Shown here in pieces: positions 34,380 through 42,762 of a DNA stretch of 64,000 nucleotides; position 1 is the first letter of the stretch, and the number at the start of each line of letters is the position of its first letter. This DNA comes from SZUA-320 sp963707875 (GTDB lineage Bacteria > Gemmatimonadota > Gemmatimonadetes > Gemmatimonadales > GWC2-71-9): the NCBI GenBank assembly GCA_963707875.1, contig CAVPRU010000003.1, positions 248,001-312,000 on the forward strand. The letters are read 5' to 3'. The translations under genes and the position numbers were made by a program. Below the pieces are notes generated by a model, which saw only the letters and a program-made list of their open reading frames with translations, did no database searches and was not told where the DNA came from.

Positions 34380-34460
34380 GCTCTTACCGCTACCGCTTAA
34401 ATCCAATCATTTCAATAAGTTATCACAAAACGCGCCAGATAATCTGGACTCTCGCAATTG
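34380..34460. other. AT-rich patch in intergenic region
   Basis: About 80 bases are clearly richer in A/T than the surroundings (runs such as TTAAATCCAATCATTTCAATAA). The patch contains a near-perfect palindrome CCAGAT-A-ATCTGG at 34435-34447. It lies between the HNH gene and the end of the secreted-protein gene, both on the minus strand. It could hold the HNH promoter or be a remnant of foreign DNA. No gene seen. Confidence 0.45.
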
Positions 34461-34461
34461 G

Positions 34462-34848
34462 TCAGATTGCGGGGGTCAGGGGACGAGGTCCGGGCCGCCC
34501 GGGGCCGCGTGCAACGTAGAAGTAGATGTTCGCGTCGGCGATGCGACCGGCCCGGATGAAGCCGGAAAGGGCAAAATGGCCCCTGGCCTGACCGGTGAGG
34601 TGCAGGGATCGCCGATTCGCGAGGGTATCGATCCGGACCAAGTGGCCGCCGGGTGCAAGGTCCAGGAGCACGAACAGGGTCTGCCCGGGGTGTGCTGAAC
34701 GGACCACGGGGTCTTCGCGAAGGGCCTGGTGTACGGCTGTGAGCAGCGACAGACTGGCAGCGTGGTTCGGGTCCCGGGAATCGGGTCCCTGCCCGGCGAG
34801 GGGCTGTGCCACGGCGAGTAGCAGGAAGAGGACCAGAAGGGCAGGCAT
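34462..34848 (-). CDS. Secreted protein, unknown
   Basis: A 128-residue protein with a clean signal peptide (ALLVLFLLLAVAQPLAG, cleavage before QGPDS). The mature part has a helix (SLSLLTAVHQALREDPVV), then beta-rich segments LFVLLDLAPGGHLVRIDT and ANIYFYVARG, and a Pro-rich end. No family was recognised. ATG 34848 has a GGAG nearby. It is divergent from transketolase, with about 220 bases between the start codons. Confidence 0.68.
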   Translation of the reverse strand: MPALLVLFLLLAVAQPLAGQGPDSRDPNHAASLSLLTAVHQALREDPVVRSAHPGQTLFVLLDLAPGGHLVRIDTLANRRSLHLTGQARGHFALSGFIRAGRIADANIYFYVARGPGRPGPRPLTPAI

Positions 34849-35071
34849 GGGGCGCTCCGTGGGAGACTCGGCAATCAAGTGTGGTTTCGAATCGTGGGGT
34901 TGTCAACGCGGCGGCACAACCCAGTTCATGGTCTTCGCCTCCCCGCACCCACCAGACACCACACCGTCGGGCGGGGCGGGCGGGATTATCTTGCGTCCAG
35001 CGGCGCTCAAAATCTCTGGTCCGGAAGGAGTCTCCCCCCTGTCGGCTTCCACCACCTCCGCCACCTCCGGC

Positions 35072-37087
35072 ATGCCCCTGGTCCCTGCCCCCCGGGTTGA
35101 CCAGCATGCCTGGCTCACGATCAACACCATCCGCACCCTGGCAATGGATGCCGTCGAGCAGGCCCAGTCGGGGCACCCCGGCACGCCGATGGCGCTGGCC
35201 CCGGTGGCCTACCAGCTTTGGCGCCATCATCTCCGGCATGATCCAGCCGATCCCACCTGGGTCGACCGCGACCGGTTCGTCCTCTCCTGTGGCCACGCCT
35301 CGATGCTGCTCTACAGCCTCCTCCACCTGACCGGGTATGACCTCGACCTGGAGGAGATCCGCCAGTTCCGTCAATGGGGGTCTCGGACCCCCGGGCATCC
35401 GGAACGGGGCCACACCCCCGGGGTGGAGACCACCACCGGTCCCCTGGGCCAGGGGGTGGGCAACGCGATCGGGATGGCGATGGCGGAGCAGCTGCTGGCC
35501 CGGCGGTTCAACCGACCCGGCTACGACGTCATCAGTCATCGGACCTGGGCCCTGGTCAGCGACGGGGACCTGATGGAGGGGGTGGCCAGCGAGGCGGCTT
35601 CCCTCGCCGGCCACCTCGGGCTCGCCAAGCTGACCCTGATCTACGACGACAACCGGATCACCATCGATGGCCCGACCGACCTTTCCTTCAGCGAGGACGT
35701 CGGGCTCCGGTTCCAGGCCTACGGCTGGGCGGTCCTCAAGGTCGACGACGGCAATGACCTGGCCGCGATCGATCATGCCCTGAGCCGGGCCGTCCAGCAC
35801 GACCGGCCGACGCTGATCGTCCTGCGGACCATCATCGCCGACCCGGCCCCGACCAAGAAGAACACCTCCGAGGCCCACGGCGCTCCGCTCGGTGCCGAGG
35901 AGATTCGCCGGACCCGGGAGATCCTGGACTGGCCCGACACGCCCTTCCATGTCCCCGCGGAGGCCCGACTCGACCTGGGACAGTGCGTGGAGCGCGGCCG
36001 CGCGGCGCACAGCGAATGGCGCGGCCGGCGGGACGCCTGGGCGGCGGCCCATCCCGACCTGGCCCGGGAACTTGCCGAGACCATGGCGGGCCGGCTCCCC
36101 GACGGATGGGACCAGGGGCTGCCGAACTTCAAGGCCGGCAGTGCCCTCGCCACCCGTCAGGCTTCGAGCCAGGTCCTGAATGCGCTCGTCTCGAGGGTGC
36201 CGACCCTGGTCGGTGGCTCGGCCGATCTGGCCGGCAGCACGGGGGTCGCGGTCCAGGAGAGGGGGGTGTTCACGGCGGAGGCGCCCGGGCGGACCATTCA
36301 CTGGGGAATTCGGGAGCACGGGATGGCCGCCTGTCTCAATGGGATGGCGGCCCACGGCGGGATTCGCCCCTACGGCAGCACCTTCCTGGTGTTCGCCGAC
36401 TACATGAAGCCCTCGATCCGGCTGGCCGCGCTGATGGGGCTCCCGGTCGCCTATGTCTTCACTCACGATTCGATCGGGGTGGGCGAGGACGGCCCGACCC
36501 ACCAGCCGGTGGAACAGCTGGCGATGCTCCGCGGGATCCCCAACATGGTGGTCCTCCGGCCGGCCGACGCGACGGAGACCGCCGAGGCGTGGCGGATCGC
36601 GCTGGAGCGCGACCGCGGCCCCACCGCCATCATCCTGACCCGACAGAAGCTGCCGGTGCTCGATCGCGCGGTGCTGGCACCGGCAGCCGGGACCCGGCAA
36701 GGCGGCTACATCCTGCTCGACTCCCCGGAACCGCCCCAGGTGATCCTGATCGCCACCGGGTCCGAGGTGTCCCTGGCCCTGGACGCCGCCGCGAAGCTGA
36801 ACGGGGATGGGATCATGACCCGGGTGGTGTCGATGCCGTCCTGCGAGTTGTTTGCCGGTCAGCCCGCCGAGTATCGGGAGCAGGTGTTGCCGAAGGCGAT
36901 CCGGGCCCGGGTGGTCATCGAGGCCGGGACCTCGTTCGGGTGGCATCGCTGGGCCACCGACGGCGGACAGTTCCTCACCATGGACCGGTTCGGGGCCTCA
37001 GCTCCGGGCGAGAGGCTCTTTGCCGAATTCGGCTTTACCGTCGAGCGCGTCGTCGATCTGGCCCGCCGAGCTCTGGAGAACCACTGA
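35072..37087 (+). CDS. tkt: Transketolase
   Basis: A 671-residue thiamine-diphosphate enzyme of the pentose phosphate pathway. Motifs in order: MDAVEQAQSGHPGTPMALAP (active-site His), DRFVLSCGHASMLLY, TGPLGQGVGNAIGMA, the TPP motif VSDGDLMEGV...IYDDN, then the pyrimidine domain GIREHGMAACLNGMA, VFTHDSIGVGEDGPTHQPVE and the transketolase C-terminal domain. The only in-frame ATG near the conserved start is 35072, which lacks a ribosome site. A CTG at 35039 sits 8 bases after GGAAGGAG (35023-35030) and would add 11 residues, so that may be the true start. Transaldolase follows with overlapping stop/start. Confidence 0.95.
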   Translation: MPLVPAPRVDQHAWLTINTIRTLAMDAVEQAQSGHPGTPMALAPVAYQLWRHHLRHDPADPTWVDRDRFVLSCGHASMLLYSLLHLTGYDLDLEEIRQFRQWGSRTPGHPERGHTPGVETTTGPLGQGVGNAIGMAMAEQLLARRFNRPGYDVISHRTWALVSDGDLMEGVASEAASLAGHLGLAKLTLIYDDNRITIDGPTDLSFSEDVGLRFQAYGWAVLKVDDGNDLAAIDHALSRAVQHDRPTLIVLRTIIADPAPTKKNTSEAHGAPLGAEEIRRTREILDWPDTPFHVPAEARLDLGQCVERGRAAHSEWRGRRDAWAAAHPDLARELAETMAGRLPDGWDQGLPNFKAGSALATRQASSQVLNALVSRVPTLVGGSADLAGSTGVAVQERGVFTAEAPGRTIHWGIREHGMAACLNGMAAHGGIRPYGSTFLVFADYMKPSIRLAALMGLPVAYVFTHDSIGVGEDGPTHQPVEQLAMLRGIPNMVVLRPADATETAEAWRIALERDRGPTAIILTRQKLPVLDRAVLAPAAGTRQGGYILLDSPEPPQVILIATGSEVSLALDAAAKLNGDGIMTRVVSMPSCELFAGQPAEYREQVLPKAIRARVVIEAGTSFGWHRWATDGGQFLTMDRFGASAPGERLFAEFGFTVERVVDLARRALENH

Positions 37088-38190
37088 TGAGCAACCCCCT
37101 CGTCCAGCTCGGCCACCTGGGCCAGAGTCCCTGGTTCGACTACATCACCCGCGACCTGGTGACGTCAGGCGAACTCCAGCGGCTGATTGCCGAGGATGGG
37201 CTCAAGGGGATGACCTCGAACCCGACCATCTTCGAGAAGGCGATTGCCGGGAGCGCCCTGTACGACGATGACATCCGCCGCCACGCCGAGGAGGGCCTGA
37301 GCCCGAAGGCGGTGTTCGAACGGCTCGCGGTGGCCGACGTGCAGGCGGCCTGCGATGCCTTTGCCGAGGTCCATCGGAGCACCGGTGGTCTCGACGGGCT
37401 GGTCTCGCTGGAAGTGGATCCTTCGCTGGCGCACGACACCGAGGGTACCATCGCCGAGGCGCGACGGCTCTGGGCCGAGGTCAACCGGCCCAATGCGATG
37501 ATCAAGATCCCGGGCACCGAGGCGGGTCTCCCCGCCATCGCCCGCTGCCTGTCGGAGGGGATCAACGTCAACGTGACCCTGCTCTTCTCGGTGGAGCGCT
37601 ACCGCCAGGTGATCGAGGCGTTCCTCGACGGTCTGGAGGCGCGGCTGGCGGCGGGCGGCTCGGTGCGGGGGCTGGCCTCGGTGGCGAGCTTCTTCGTGAG
37701 CCGGCTCGACGGCAAGGTGGACGGGCAACTCGACCAGAGCGGTGCCGACCGGGCCCTCCGGGGCACCGCCGCGATCGCGAATGCCTGCCAGGCATATGCG
37801 GCCTTCGAGGAGACAACGGGCGGGCACCGGTGGCGGCGGCTCGCTCAGGCCGGGGCGCTGGCCCAGCGACCGCTCTGGGCTTCCACCAGCACCAAGGACC
37901 CGGCCTATCCCGACGTGTACTACGTCGAGGCCCTGATCGGTCAGCACACCGTCAATACCCTGCCGCCCGCGACGTTCGAGGCCTATCGAGACCACGGTCA
38001 ACCGGAGCTCCGGATTGCCAAGGGGGTGGCCCGGGCCGCCCAGCAGCTTGCCGCGCTCCAGCAGGCCGGAATTGACCTGCCGGCCGTCACCGCCCAACTC
38101 GAGGCCGAGGGGGTAGCGAGCTTTGCGGCGTCGTATCGCTCGCTCCTGAGCGGCATCGAGTCGAAACTCGGAGCACTCGCCACCGGCTGA
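37087..38190 (+). CDS. tal: Transaldolase
   Basis: A 367-residue transaldolase of the longer actinobacterial/cyanobacterial type. Motifs are GLKGMTSNPTIFEKAI, VSLEVDPSLAHDT, NAMIKIPGTEAGLPAI, GINVNVTLLFSVERY, SFFVSRLDGKVD, and the Schiff-base Lys in WASTSTKDPAYPDVYYVEALIG. It exchanges the dihydroxyacetone moiety between sugar phosphates. The ATG overlaps the tkt stop (TGATG), so the two non-oxidative pentose-phosphate enzymes are coupled. The protein is not fused to glucose-6-phosphate isomerase, unlike some relatives. Confidence 0.95.
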   Translation: MSNPLVQLGHLGQSPWFDYITRDLVTSGELQRLIAEDGLKGMTSNPTIFEKAIAGSALYDDDIRRHAEEGLSPKAVFERLAVADVQAACDAFAEVHRSTGGLDGLVSLEVDPSLAHDTEGTIAEARRLWAEVNRPNAMIKIPGTEAGLPAIARCLSEGINVNVTLLFSVERYRQVIEAFLDGLEARLAAGGSVRGLASVASFFVSRLDGKVDGQLDQSGADRALRGTAAIANACQAYAAFEETTGGHRWRRLAQAGALAQRPLWASTSTKDPAYPDVYYVEALIGQHTVNTLPPATFEAYRDHGQPELRIAKGVARAAQQLAALQQAGIDLPAVTAQLEAEGVASFAASYRSLLSGIESKLGALATG

Positions 38191-38206
38191 GCCACCGCGG
38201 GGTGGC
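38191..38206 (+). terminator. Hairpin directly after transaldolase stop
   Basis: A 6-bp perfect stem GCCACC/GGTGGC with a GCGG loop begins at the base after the stop codon. There is no T-run, so it is at best a weak terminator or a 3'-end stabiliser of the tkt-tal mRNA. Confidence 0.3.
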
Positions 38207-38259
38207 ATCGAGCCCCTGACGGGCTACCTTGCGGGATCTCAGCCGACACGGAGATCCGC

Positions 38260-39594
38260 ATGCGCTGGTACCGGCAGCTTCACTGGCAGATCATCATCGG
38301 TCTGGTCCTGGGCCTCGGCTTCGGACTCCTCGCCGCCGCCAACGGCTGGCGGCATTTCACCGCCGACTGGATTGCCCCGTTCGGGACCATCTTCCTCAAT
38401 GCGCTCAAGCTGATCGCCGTCCCCCTCGTGCTGGGCTCGCTGGTCACCGGGGTGGCTTCTCTCAGCGACCTCAAGAAGCTCTCCCGGATCGGCGGGAAGA
38501 CGATCGCCATCTACCTCGGCACCACTGTCATCGCGGTCACCCTGGGGCTGGTGCTGGTCAACGCGATCAAGCCCGGCCGCAGTGTGCCGGAATCGATGCG
38601 GACCGAGCTCCAGCAGGCCTACGCCGGCAGGGTGTCCGCCCAGGAGCAGGCCGCCGAGACCACCAGGGAGCGGGGCCCGCTGCAGATCCTGGTGGACATC
38701 GTACCGGACAACGTGTTCGCCTCGGCGAGCAACAACAGCAACATGCTGCAGGTCGTCTTCGTAGCGATCCTCCTGGGCATCGGCCTGATGCAGCTCCCCG
38801 GCGCCAGCGCCAAACCGCTGCTGGACGTGTTCCGCAGCCTGAACGACGTCGTGATCCGACTGGTGGACGTGATCATGCTGATGGCCCCGATCGGGGTGTT
38901 CGCGCTGATTGCCGACACCATCACTGCGGTGGCAGGGGACAACCTGGCCCAGCTCATCCGGCTGCTCGGGGCGCTCGGCCTGTACATGCTCACGGTGGTG
39001 CTGGGCCTCGCCATTCACATGGGCGTCACCTACACCGCGCTTCTCAAGTTCATGAGCCCGATGCCGCTCAGGAAGTTTTTCGTCGGGATCGCTCCGGCAC
39101 AGCTGGTCGCCTTCTCGACCAGTTCCAGCGGTGCCACCCTCCCGGTCACCATGGAACGGTGCGAGGAGGAACTCGGCGTGTCGGAGGAGATCTCCTCGTT
39201 CGTGCTGCCGCTCGGGGCCACCATCAACATGGATGGCACCGCGCTCTATCAGGCCGTGGCGGCGGTGTTCATCGCGCAGGCCCTGGGCATGGGACTGTCA
39301 TTGGCGCAGCAGTTGACCATCGTGCTGACGGCGGTGCTGGCGTCGATCGGGACCGCCGCGGTGCCCGGGGTGGGGATCATCATGCTGGTGATCATTCTGG
39401 AGGCGATCGGGGTCCCGTCGGCCGGCATCGCGCTCATTCTGGGGGTGGACCGGATCCTCGACATGCTGCGGACCACCACCAATGTCACCGGGGACGCCGC
39501 GGTGGCCACGGTGGTGGCGGCGTCAGAAGGCCAATTGCGCCTGACCCCGGCCCCCGCCGGTCACGACGCGATCCGAACCCGGGGCGCGGGTTAG
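38260..39594 (+). CDS. Dicarboxylate/amino acid:cation symporter (DAACS family)
   Basis: A 444-residue membrane transporter with eight transmembrane helices and two re-entrant loops. Family motifs: AVPLVLGSLVTGVASL, the serine-rich re-entrant loop AFSTSSSGATLPVTME, LPLGATINMDGTALYQAVAAVF, and the C-terminal VPSAGIALILGVDRILDMLRTTTNVTGD with Asp and Asn ligands for cation and substrate. It imports glutamate, aspartate or C4-dicarboxylates with Na+ or H+; the residue pattern alone does not fix the substrate. It is convergent with a paralogue at 39612. Confidence 0.93.
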   Translation: MRWYRQLHWQIIIGLVLGLGFGLLAAANGWRHFTADWIAPFGTIFLNALKLIAVPLVLGSLVTGVASLSDLKKLSRIGGKTIAIYLGTTVIAVTLGLVLVNAIKPGRSVPESMRTELQQAYAGRVSAQEQAAETTRERGPLQILVDIVPDNVFASASNNSNMLQVVFVAILLGIGLMQLPGASAKPLLDVFRSLNDVVIRLVDVIMLMAPIGVFALIADTITAVAGDNLAQLIRLLGALGLYMLTVVLGLAIHMGVTYTALLKFMSPMPLRKFFVGIAPAQLVAFSTSSSGATLPVTMERCEEELGVSEEISSFVLPLGATINMDGTALYQAVAAVFIAQALGMGLSLAQQLTIVLTAVLASIGTAAVPGVGIIMLVIILEAIGVPSAGIALILGVDRILDMLRTTTNVTGDAAVATVVAASEGQLRLTPAPAGHDAIRTRGAG

Positions 39595-39631
39595 GCCGGC
39601 CCGCCGTCCGGTCAGGCCGGCCCCCCGTCCG
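39593..39631. repeat. 21-bp-period tandem repeat between convergent symporter genes
   Basis: Two 18-base copies of AGGCCGGCC(C/G)... (39593-39610 and 39614-39631) differ at one base and have a 21-base period. Read on the minus strand the second unit repeats the last codons of the symporter (encoding DGGPA and the stop) after its own stop, so it looks like a seven-codon tail duplication. Confidence 0.65.
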
Positions 39632-40934
39632 CCGGATCGGGCACCCGGAACGGCAGCCCCTCGCTCCGGGTAATCACCAGCGAGGTCAGCAGGTCGCCGG
39701 TCACGTTCGGAACCGTGCGGCACATATCCAGAATCCGATCGACCCCGAGGATCAGGGCGATGCCCTCGCCCGGGATTCCCACCATCCCCATCACCATGAC
39801 CAGGAGCGGAATCGAACCGCTCGGGACCCCGGCGACGCCCACTGCGGTGATCACCGACATGATCACCACGATCACCTGGGTCAGCAGATCGAGGTGCACT
39901 CCGAACACCTGGGCCAGGAAGAGCACCGTCATGCCCTCGAACAGGGCGGTCCCGTTCATGTTCATCGTGGCACCCAGCGGGAGCACAAACCCGGCGATCT
40001 CCGGCGGGACCCCGAAGTTGTCGGTGGCGGTCCGGATCGTGGTGGGGAGGGTCGCGTTGGAACTCGAGGTGGAGAACGCGGTCACCACCAGTTCCTTGAT
40101 CCCCCGGAAGAACTGCTGCGGACTGACCCCGGCCAGCAGCCTGGCGAGGGTGGGGATCACCGCGAACTGATGGATGGCCAACCCGATCAGCACCGACGCC
40201 ACATAGAGCATGAGGGACTGGAGCAGGTTGTAGCCGAACTTGGCGGTGACCGAGAAGATCAGGCCGAAGACGCCGATCGGGGCCAGTTTCATGGCGAAGT
40301 GGATCATCACCATGACCGCTTCCGAGATGCCCACCAGGACGTCCATCACCGGCTTGCGGGCGGACTCGCCGATCAGCGTCAGCGCGATCCCGAAGATCAG
40401 GGAGAAGAAGATCAGCCCCAGCATGTCGCCCTTGGCCGCGGCCTCGACCGGATTCTTCGGCACGATGTTGACGAAGGTGTTCACTCCGAACGCGGTGGAT
40501 TGCGCGGCGGCCACCCGCTCCCCGGCCTGAGTCGAGTATTCCTCCATCAGGGAGGTCCGGATCTCGGGATCCAGCGAATCTCCCGGTCGGACCAGATTGG
40601 TCAGGGTCAGGCCGATGGTGGCGGCGATCGCGGTGGTGAAGAGGAAATAGAGCAGGGTCCGGCTCCCGATCCGACCAATCCGCCGGATGTCGCCGAGCGA
40701 CGCCACGCCAAGGGTCACCGAGGTGAACACCAGCGGAACCACGACCATGAACAGCATCCGGAGGAAGATCTGTCCTACGGGATAGAGGACGTTGTCCACC
40801 GCCCAGAGCAGCCGGGCGTCGTTGTGGAGGAGCAGGTTGCCGGCGGTGCCCGCGGAGGCTCCGAGGACAAGTCCGATGAGGATCTTGGTGTGGAGAGGCA
40901 TACCGCGACGGGCGGTGGAGGCTTCAGCCTGCAT
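39612..40934 (-). CDS. Dicarboxylate/amino acid:cation symporter (DAACS family), second copy
   Basis: A 440-residue paralogue of the plus-strand symporter. Matching motifs are VVPLVFTSVTLGVASLGDI, VVTAFSTSSSNATLPTTI (GltP-type SSSNATLP loop), FVLPLGATMNMNGTALFEG (Asn in place of Asp in NMDGT) and GEGIALILGVDRILDMCRTVPNVTGD. The NMNGT variant occurs in many GltP/GltT-like proteins. ATG 40934 has CAGGAG upstream; ATG 40901 is an alternative. Having two divergent-sequence copies end to end suggests different substrates (one amino acid, one dicarboxylate), which is inference. Confidence 0.93.
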   Translation of the reverse strand: MQAEASTARRGMPLHTKILIGLVLGASAGTAGNLLLHNDARLLWAVDNVLYPVGQIFLRMLFMVVVPLVFTSVTLGVASLGDIRRIGRIGSRTLLYFLFTTAIAATIGLTLTNLVRPGDSLDPEIRTSLMEEYSTQAGERVAAAQSTAFGVNTFVNIVPKNPVEAAAKGDMLGLIFFSLIFGIALTLIGESARKPVMDVLVGISEAVMVMIHFAMKLAPIGVFGLIFSVTAKFGYNLLQSLMLYVASVLIGLAIHQFAVIPTLARLLAGVSPQQFFRGIKELVVTAFSTSSSNATLPTTIRTATDNFGVPPEIAGFVLPLGATMNMNGTALFEGMTVLFLAQVFGVHLDLLTQVIVVIMSVITAVGVAGVPSGSIPLLVMVMGMVGIPGEGIALILGVDRILDMCRTVPNVTGDLLTSLVITRSEGLPFRVPDPADGGPA

Positions 40935-41024
40935 GCGCGACGGCTCCTGTGGTGGATCGGCTGTGGGTCCTGGAATCGGGCCGACTTGGGATCGGTTCCG
41001 GAGAGGCAAGGCAAGATACTGAAA

Positions 41025-41050
41025 GGCCCCCGTCCGGGGGAACGGGGGCC
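41025..41050 (-). terminator. Hairpin terminator after TonB-plug gene
   Basis: An 8-bp stem GGCCCCCG/CGGGGGCC with a 10-base loop, followed on the minus strand by TTTC. It lies 11 bases after the stop of the minus-strand plug protein gene and upstream of the minus-strand symporter. Confidence 0.65.
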
Positions 41051-41060
41051 ACTAACCGTC

Positions 41061-41831
41061 TCAGGGCCGCTTCGGTCGCTCGCCGACTCGGGTCCAGATG
41101 GCGATCACCCCGCACCCACCTCGCATCCCTTCCAACTCGATCGGGGCCTGGGAGGGGCCGGCGTAGATCTCGATCCCCTCCACGTCGGTCGGCACCGTCA
41201 GATACAGCACCGAGGGATCGGTGGGCATCCCATCCATGAAGTAGGCGGGATCGCAGCCGGCTCGCCGGAGCCGAAGGGTACAGACGCGGTTGTTCCTGGG
41301 GCAGCTGATCTGGACCCCGGGAACCGATCGGAGCATGTCCTGGAGCGAGTTCGGTTGCCGCTTTTCCAGCATCGCCCGGGTGATGTACCGACCGTTGCCC
41401 TCCGTGGCCCTTCGGTTGAACTCGACAATCGGGCTGAGGCGGAGATCCGGGGCCTCCACCTCAATGTCCGGAAGCGCCTGCCCCTCCGTGACCCCGATCT
41501 GGAACTCCATCTCCATCCGTTCCTTGGGCAGCAGCCGGACCAGGCTGCTCGTGGGGGGAAAGCCCTCAATCTCGGCCCGGACCAGGTATTCGCCCGCCGC
41601 CACCTTGGGGAATTTGAACTTCCCATTCTTGTCCGAAATCACAACATGTGCCGTCCCCTCGAGCGACAGCCGGGCCCCTGGCACCGGCTCCCGGGTGTCA
41701 CCCCGGATCACGATGCCACGAACCTCGGCGTTGAGCGGGGCGCTCTGGGCGTTGACGGCGCCCAGCGAGGCGGAAGAGGCGAGGAGGCCGCTGAGCACCA
41801 TCCAGCGGGGGGGGAAGAACCGCATAGGCAT
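41061..41831 (-). CDS. Carboxypeptidase-regulatory-like plus TonB-plug domain protein without barrel
   Basis: A 256-residue exported protein (signal peptide SGLLASSASLGAVNA, cleavage before QSAPL). Residues about 30-110 form a carboxypeptidase regulatory-like beta sandwich (VRGIVIRGDTREPVPGARL, SDKNGKFKFPKVAAGEYLV). Residues about 135-245 look like the plug domain of TonB-dependent receptors: the MLEKRQPNSLQDMLRSVPGV helix, LRRAGCDPAYFMDGMP, and GIEIYAGPSQAP...GCGVIAIWTR. The 22-strand barrel is absent and there is no room for it. Two Cys in the plug may form a disulfide. Such barrel-less plugs may act in periplasmic signalling or as surface proteins; the role is unknown. Confidence 0.8.
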   Translation of the reverse strand: MPMRFFPPRWMVLSGLLASSASLGAVNAQSAPLNAEVRGIVIRGDTREPVPGARLSLEGTAHVVISDKNGKFKFPKVAAGEYLVRAEIEGFPPTSSLVRLLPKERMEMEFQIGVTEGQALPDIEVEAPDLRLSPIVEFNRRATEGNGRYITRAMLEKRQPNSLQDMLRSVPGVQISCPRNNRVCTLRLRRAGCDPAYFMDGMPTDPSVLYLTVPTDVEGIEIYAGPSQAPIELEGMRGGCGVIAIWTRVGERPKRP

Positions 41832-42097
41832 CGGCGTCCAATGGCGCCGGGAGGGGCACTCAATGAATACGCCCCCTATCCGGTCGCAGCAAGGCGGTGG
41901 CGTGGAGGGGGCCTCCTTCAAGGGTGACGTCCGGCCGTGTCCAGGTGACACCTCCAGGCACCGGAACCCTGAGCGAGCAGGGAGGCCAGGGGAGTTCGGG
42001 ACGGGCCAGACCGAGGCCAGGAGAGTTCGGGACGGTCGGACCCGGAGGCCTGAGGGGGCTCTCGACAGGAGGTCGAGCGTAGGAGGAGCGGCCTGCC
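41832..42097. other. Intergenic region, nothing assigned
   Basis: 266 bases between two minus-strand genes. It contains two imperfect copies of GAGTTCGGGACGG (about 41992-42004 and 42019-42031) and several C-rich inverted stretches. No gene or clear terminator was found; it presumably holds the promoter of the plug-protein gene. Confidence 0.4.
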
Positions 42098-42565
42098 CTA
42101 CTGGATGGCGACCATCTCCACAACGAAGACCAGATAGGAATTGGGGGGGATGGTCCCCCGGCCCGAGGCGCCGTACCCCATCGACGGCGGGATCACCAGC
42201 TGACGGGTCCCGCCGACCTTCATTCCCGGAATGCCGATCTCCCACCCCGCGATCAAGCGGCCCTCTCCCAGTTGCACATTGAGCGGGAGGGAAGGCGCCA
42301 GGTTCTCGTCAAACTTGGTCCCGTTGGGAAGCCAACCGGTGTAGTGGGCCTGAATCCGGGAACTGCCCTGCACCACATCACCGGAACCAGCCACCAGGTC
42401 ACGATGGTAGATCCCCTGGGTGGTCTTCGTCATCTGGCTCAGATTGACGTTGAGCGACGGTGCAAAGGCGATTCCGGTGATATCCGGATCGGTGAGGCCC
42501 GCCTCACCCTTGCACCCCATCAGGCTGAGCACAAGGGCCGCGGCGGTCAGGGAAAGGCGGGGCAT
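42098..42565 (-). CDS. FKBP-type peptidyl-prolyl isomerase, lipoprotein
   Basis: A 155-residue protein. A signal peptide with lipobox LSLMGC predicts a lipid-anchored periplasmic protein. The FKBP domain (about 55-155) is recognisable by VQAHYTGWL-type IQAHYTGWLPNGTKFDEN, LIAGWEIGIPGMKVGGTRQLVIPPSMGYGASG and IPPNSYLVFVVEMV. The hydrophobic pocket residues (Tyr, Phe, Trp, Tyr) are present, so isomerase activity is likely. It should assist folding of exported proteins. It lies just downstream (minus strand) of tRNA-Cys. Confidence 0.92.
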   Translation of the reverse strand: MPRLSLTAAALVLSLMGCKGEAGLTDPDITGIAFAPSLNVNLSQMTKTTQGIYHRDLVAGSGDVVQGSSRIQAHYTGWLPNGTKFDENLAPSLPLNVQLGEGRLIAGWEIGIPGMKVGGTRQLVIPPSMGYGASGRGTIPPNSYLVFVVEMVAIQ

Positions 42566-42613
42566 TGGTGTTCCACGTGATGGAGGTCTAAGTCCTTGCA
42601 GGACTTGGGTTAG

Positions 42614-42684
<71 letters not shown>

Positions 42685-42762
42685 GAGCGGAGGGAAACTA
42701 CGGGGCCCCCTCACCCCACGCAACGGGCGGCAGCCGCAGACCAGCACTAGATTTCCGACACC

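Noticed and set aside
34595..35038. N-terminal extension of transketolase by about 150 residues
   Set aside because: It runs antisense through the secreted-protein gene and is Arg/Ser/Cys-rich; family proteins begin near 35072.
38229..41927. A 1232-codon plus-strand frame covering both symporters
   Set aside because: Low-complexity His/Gly/Arg-rich shadow of two well-conserved transporter genes.
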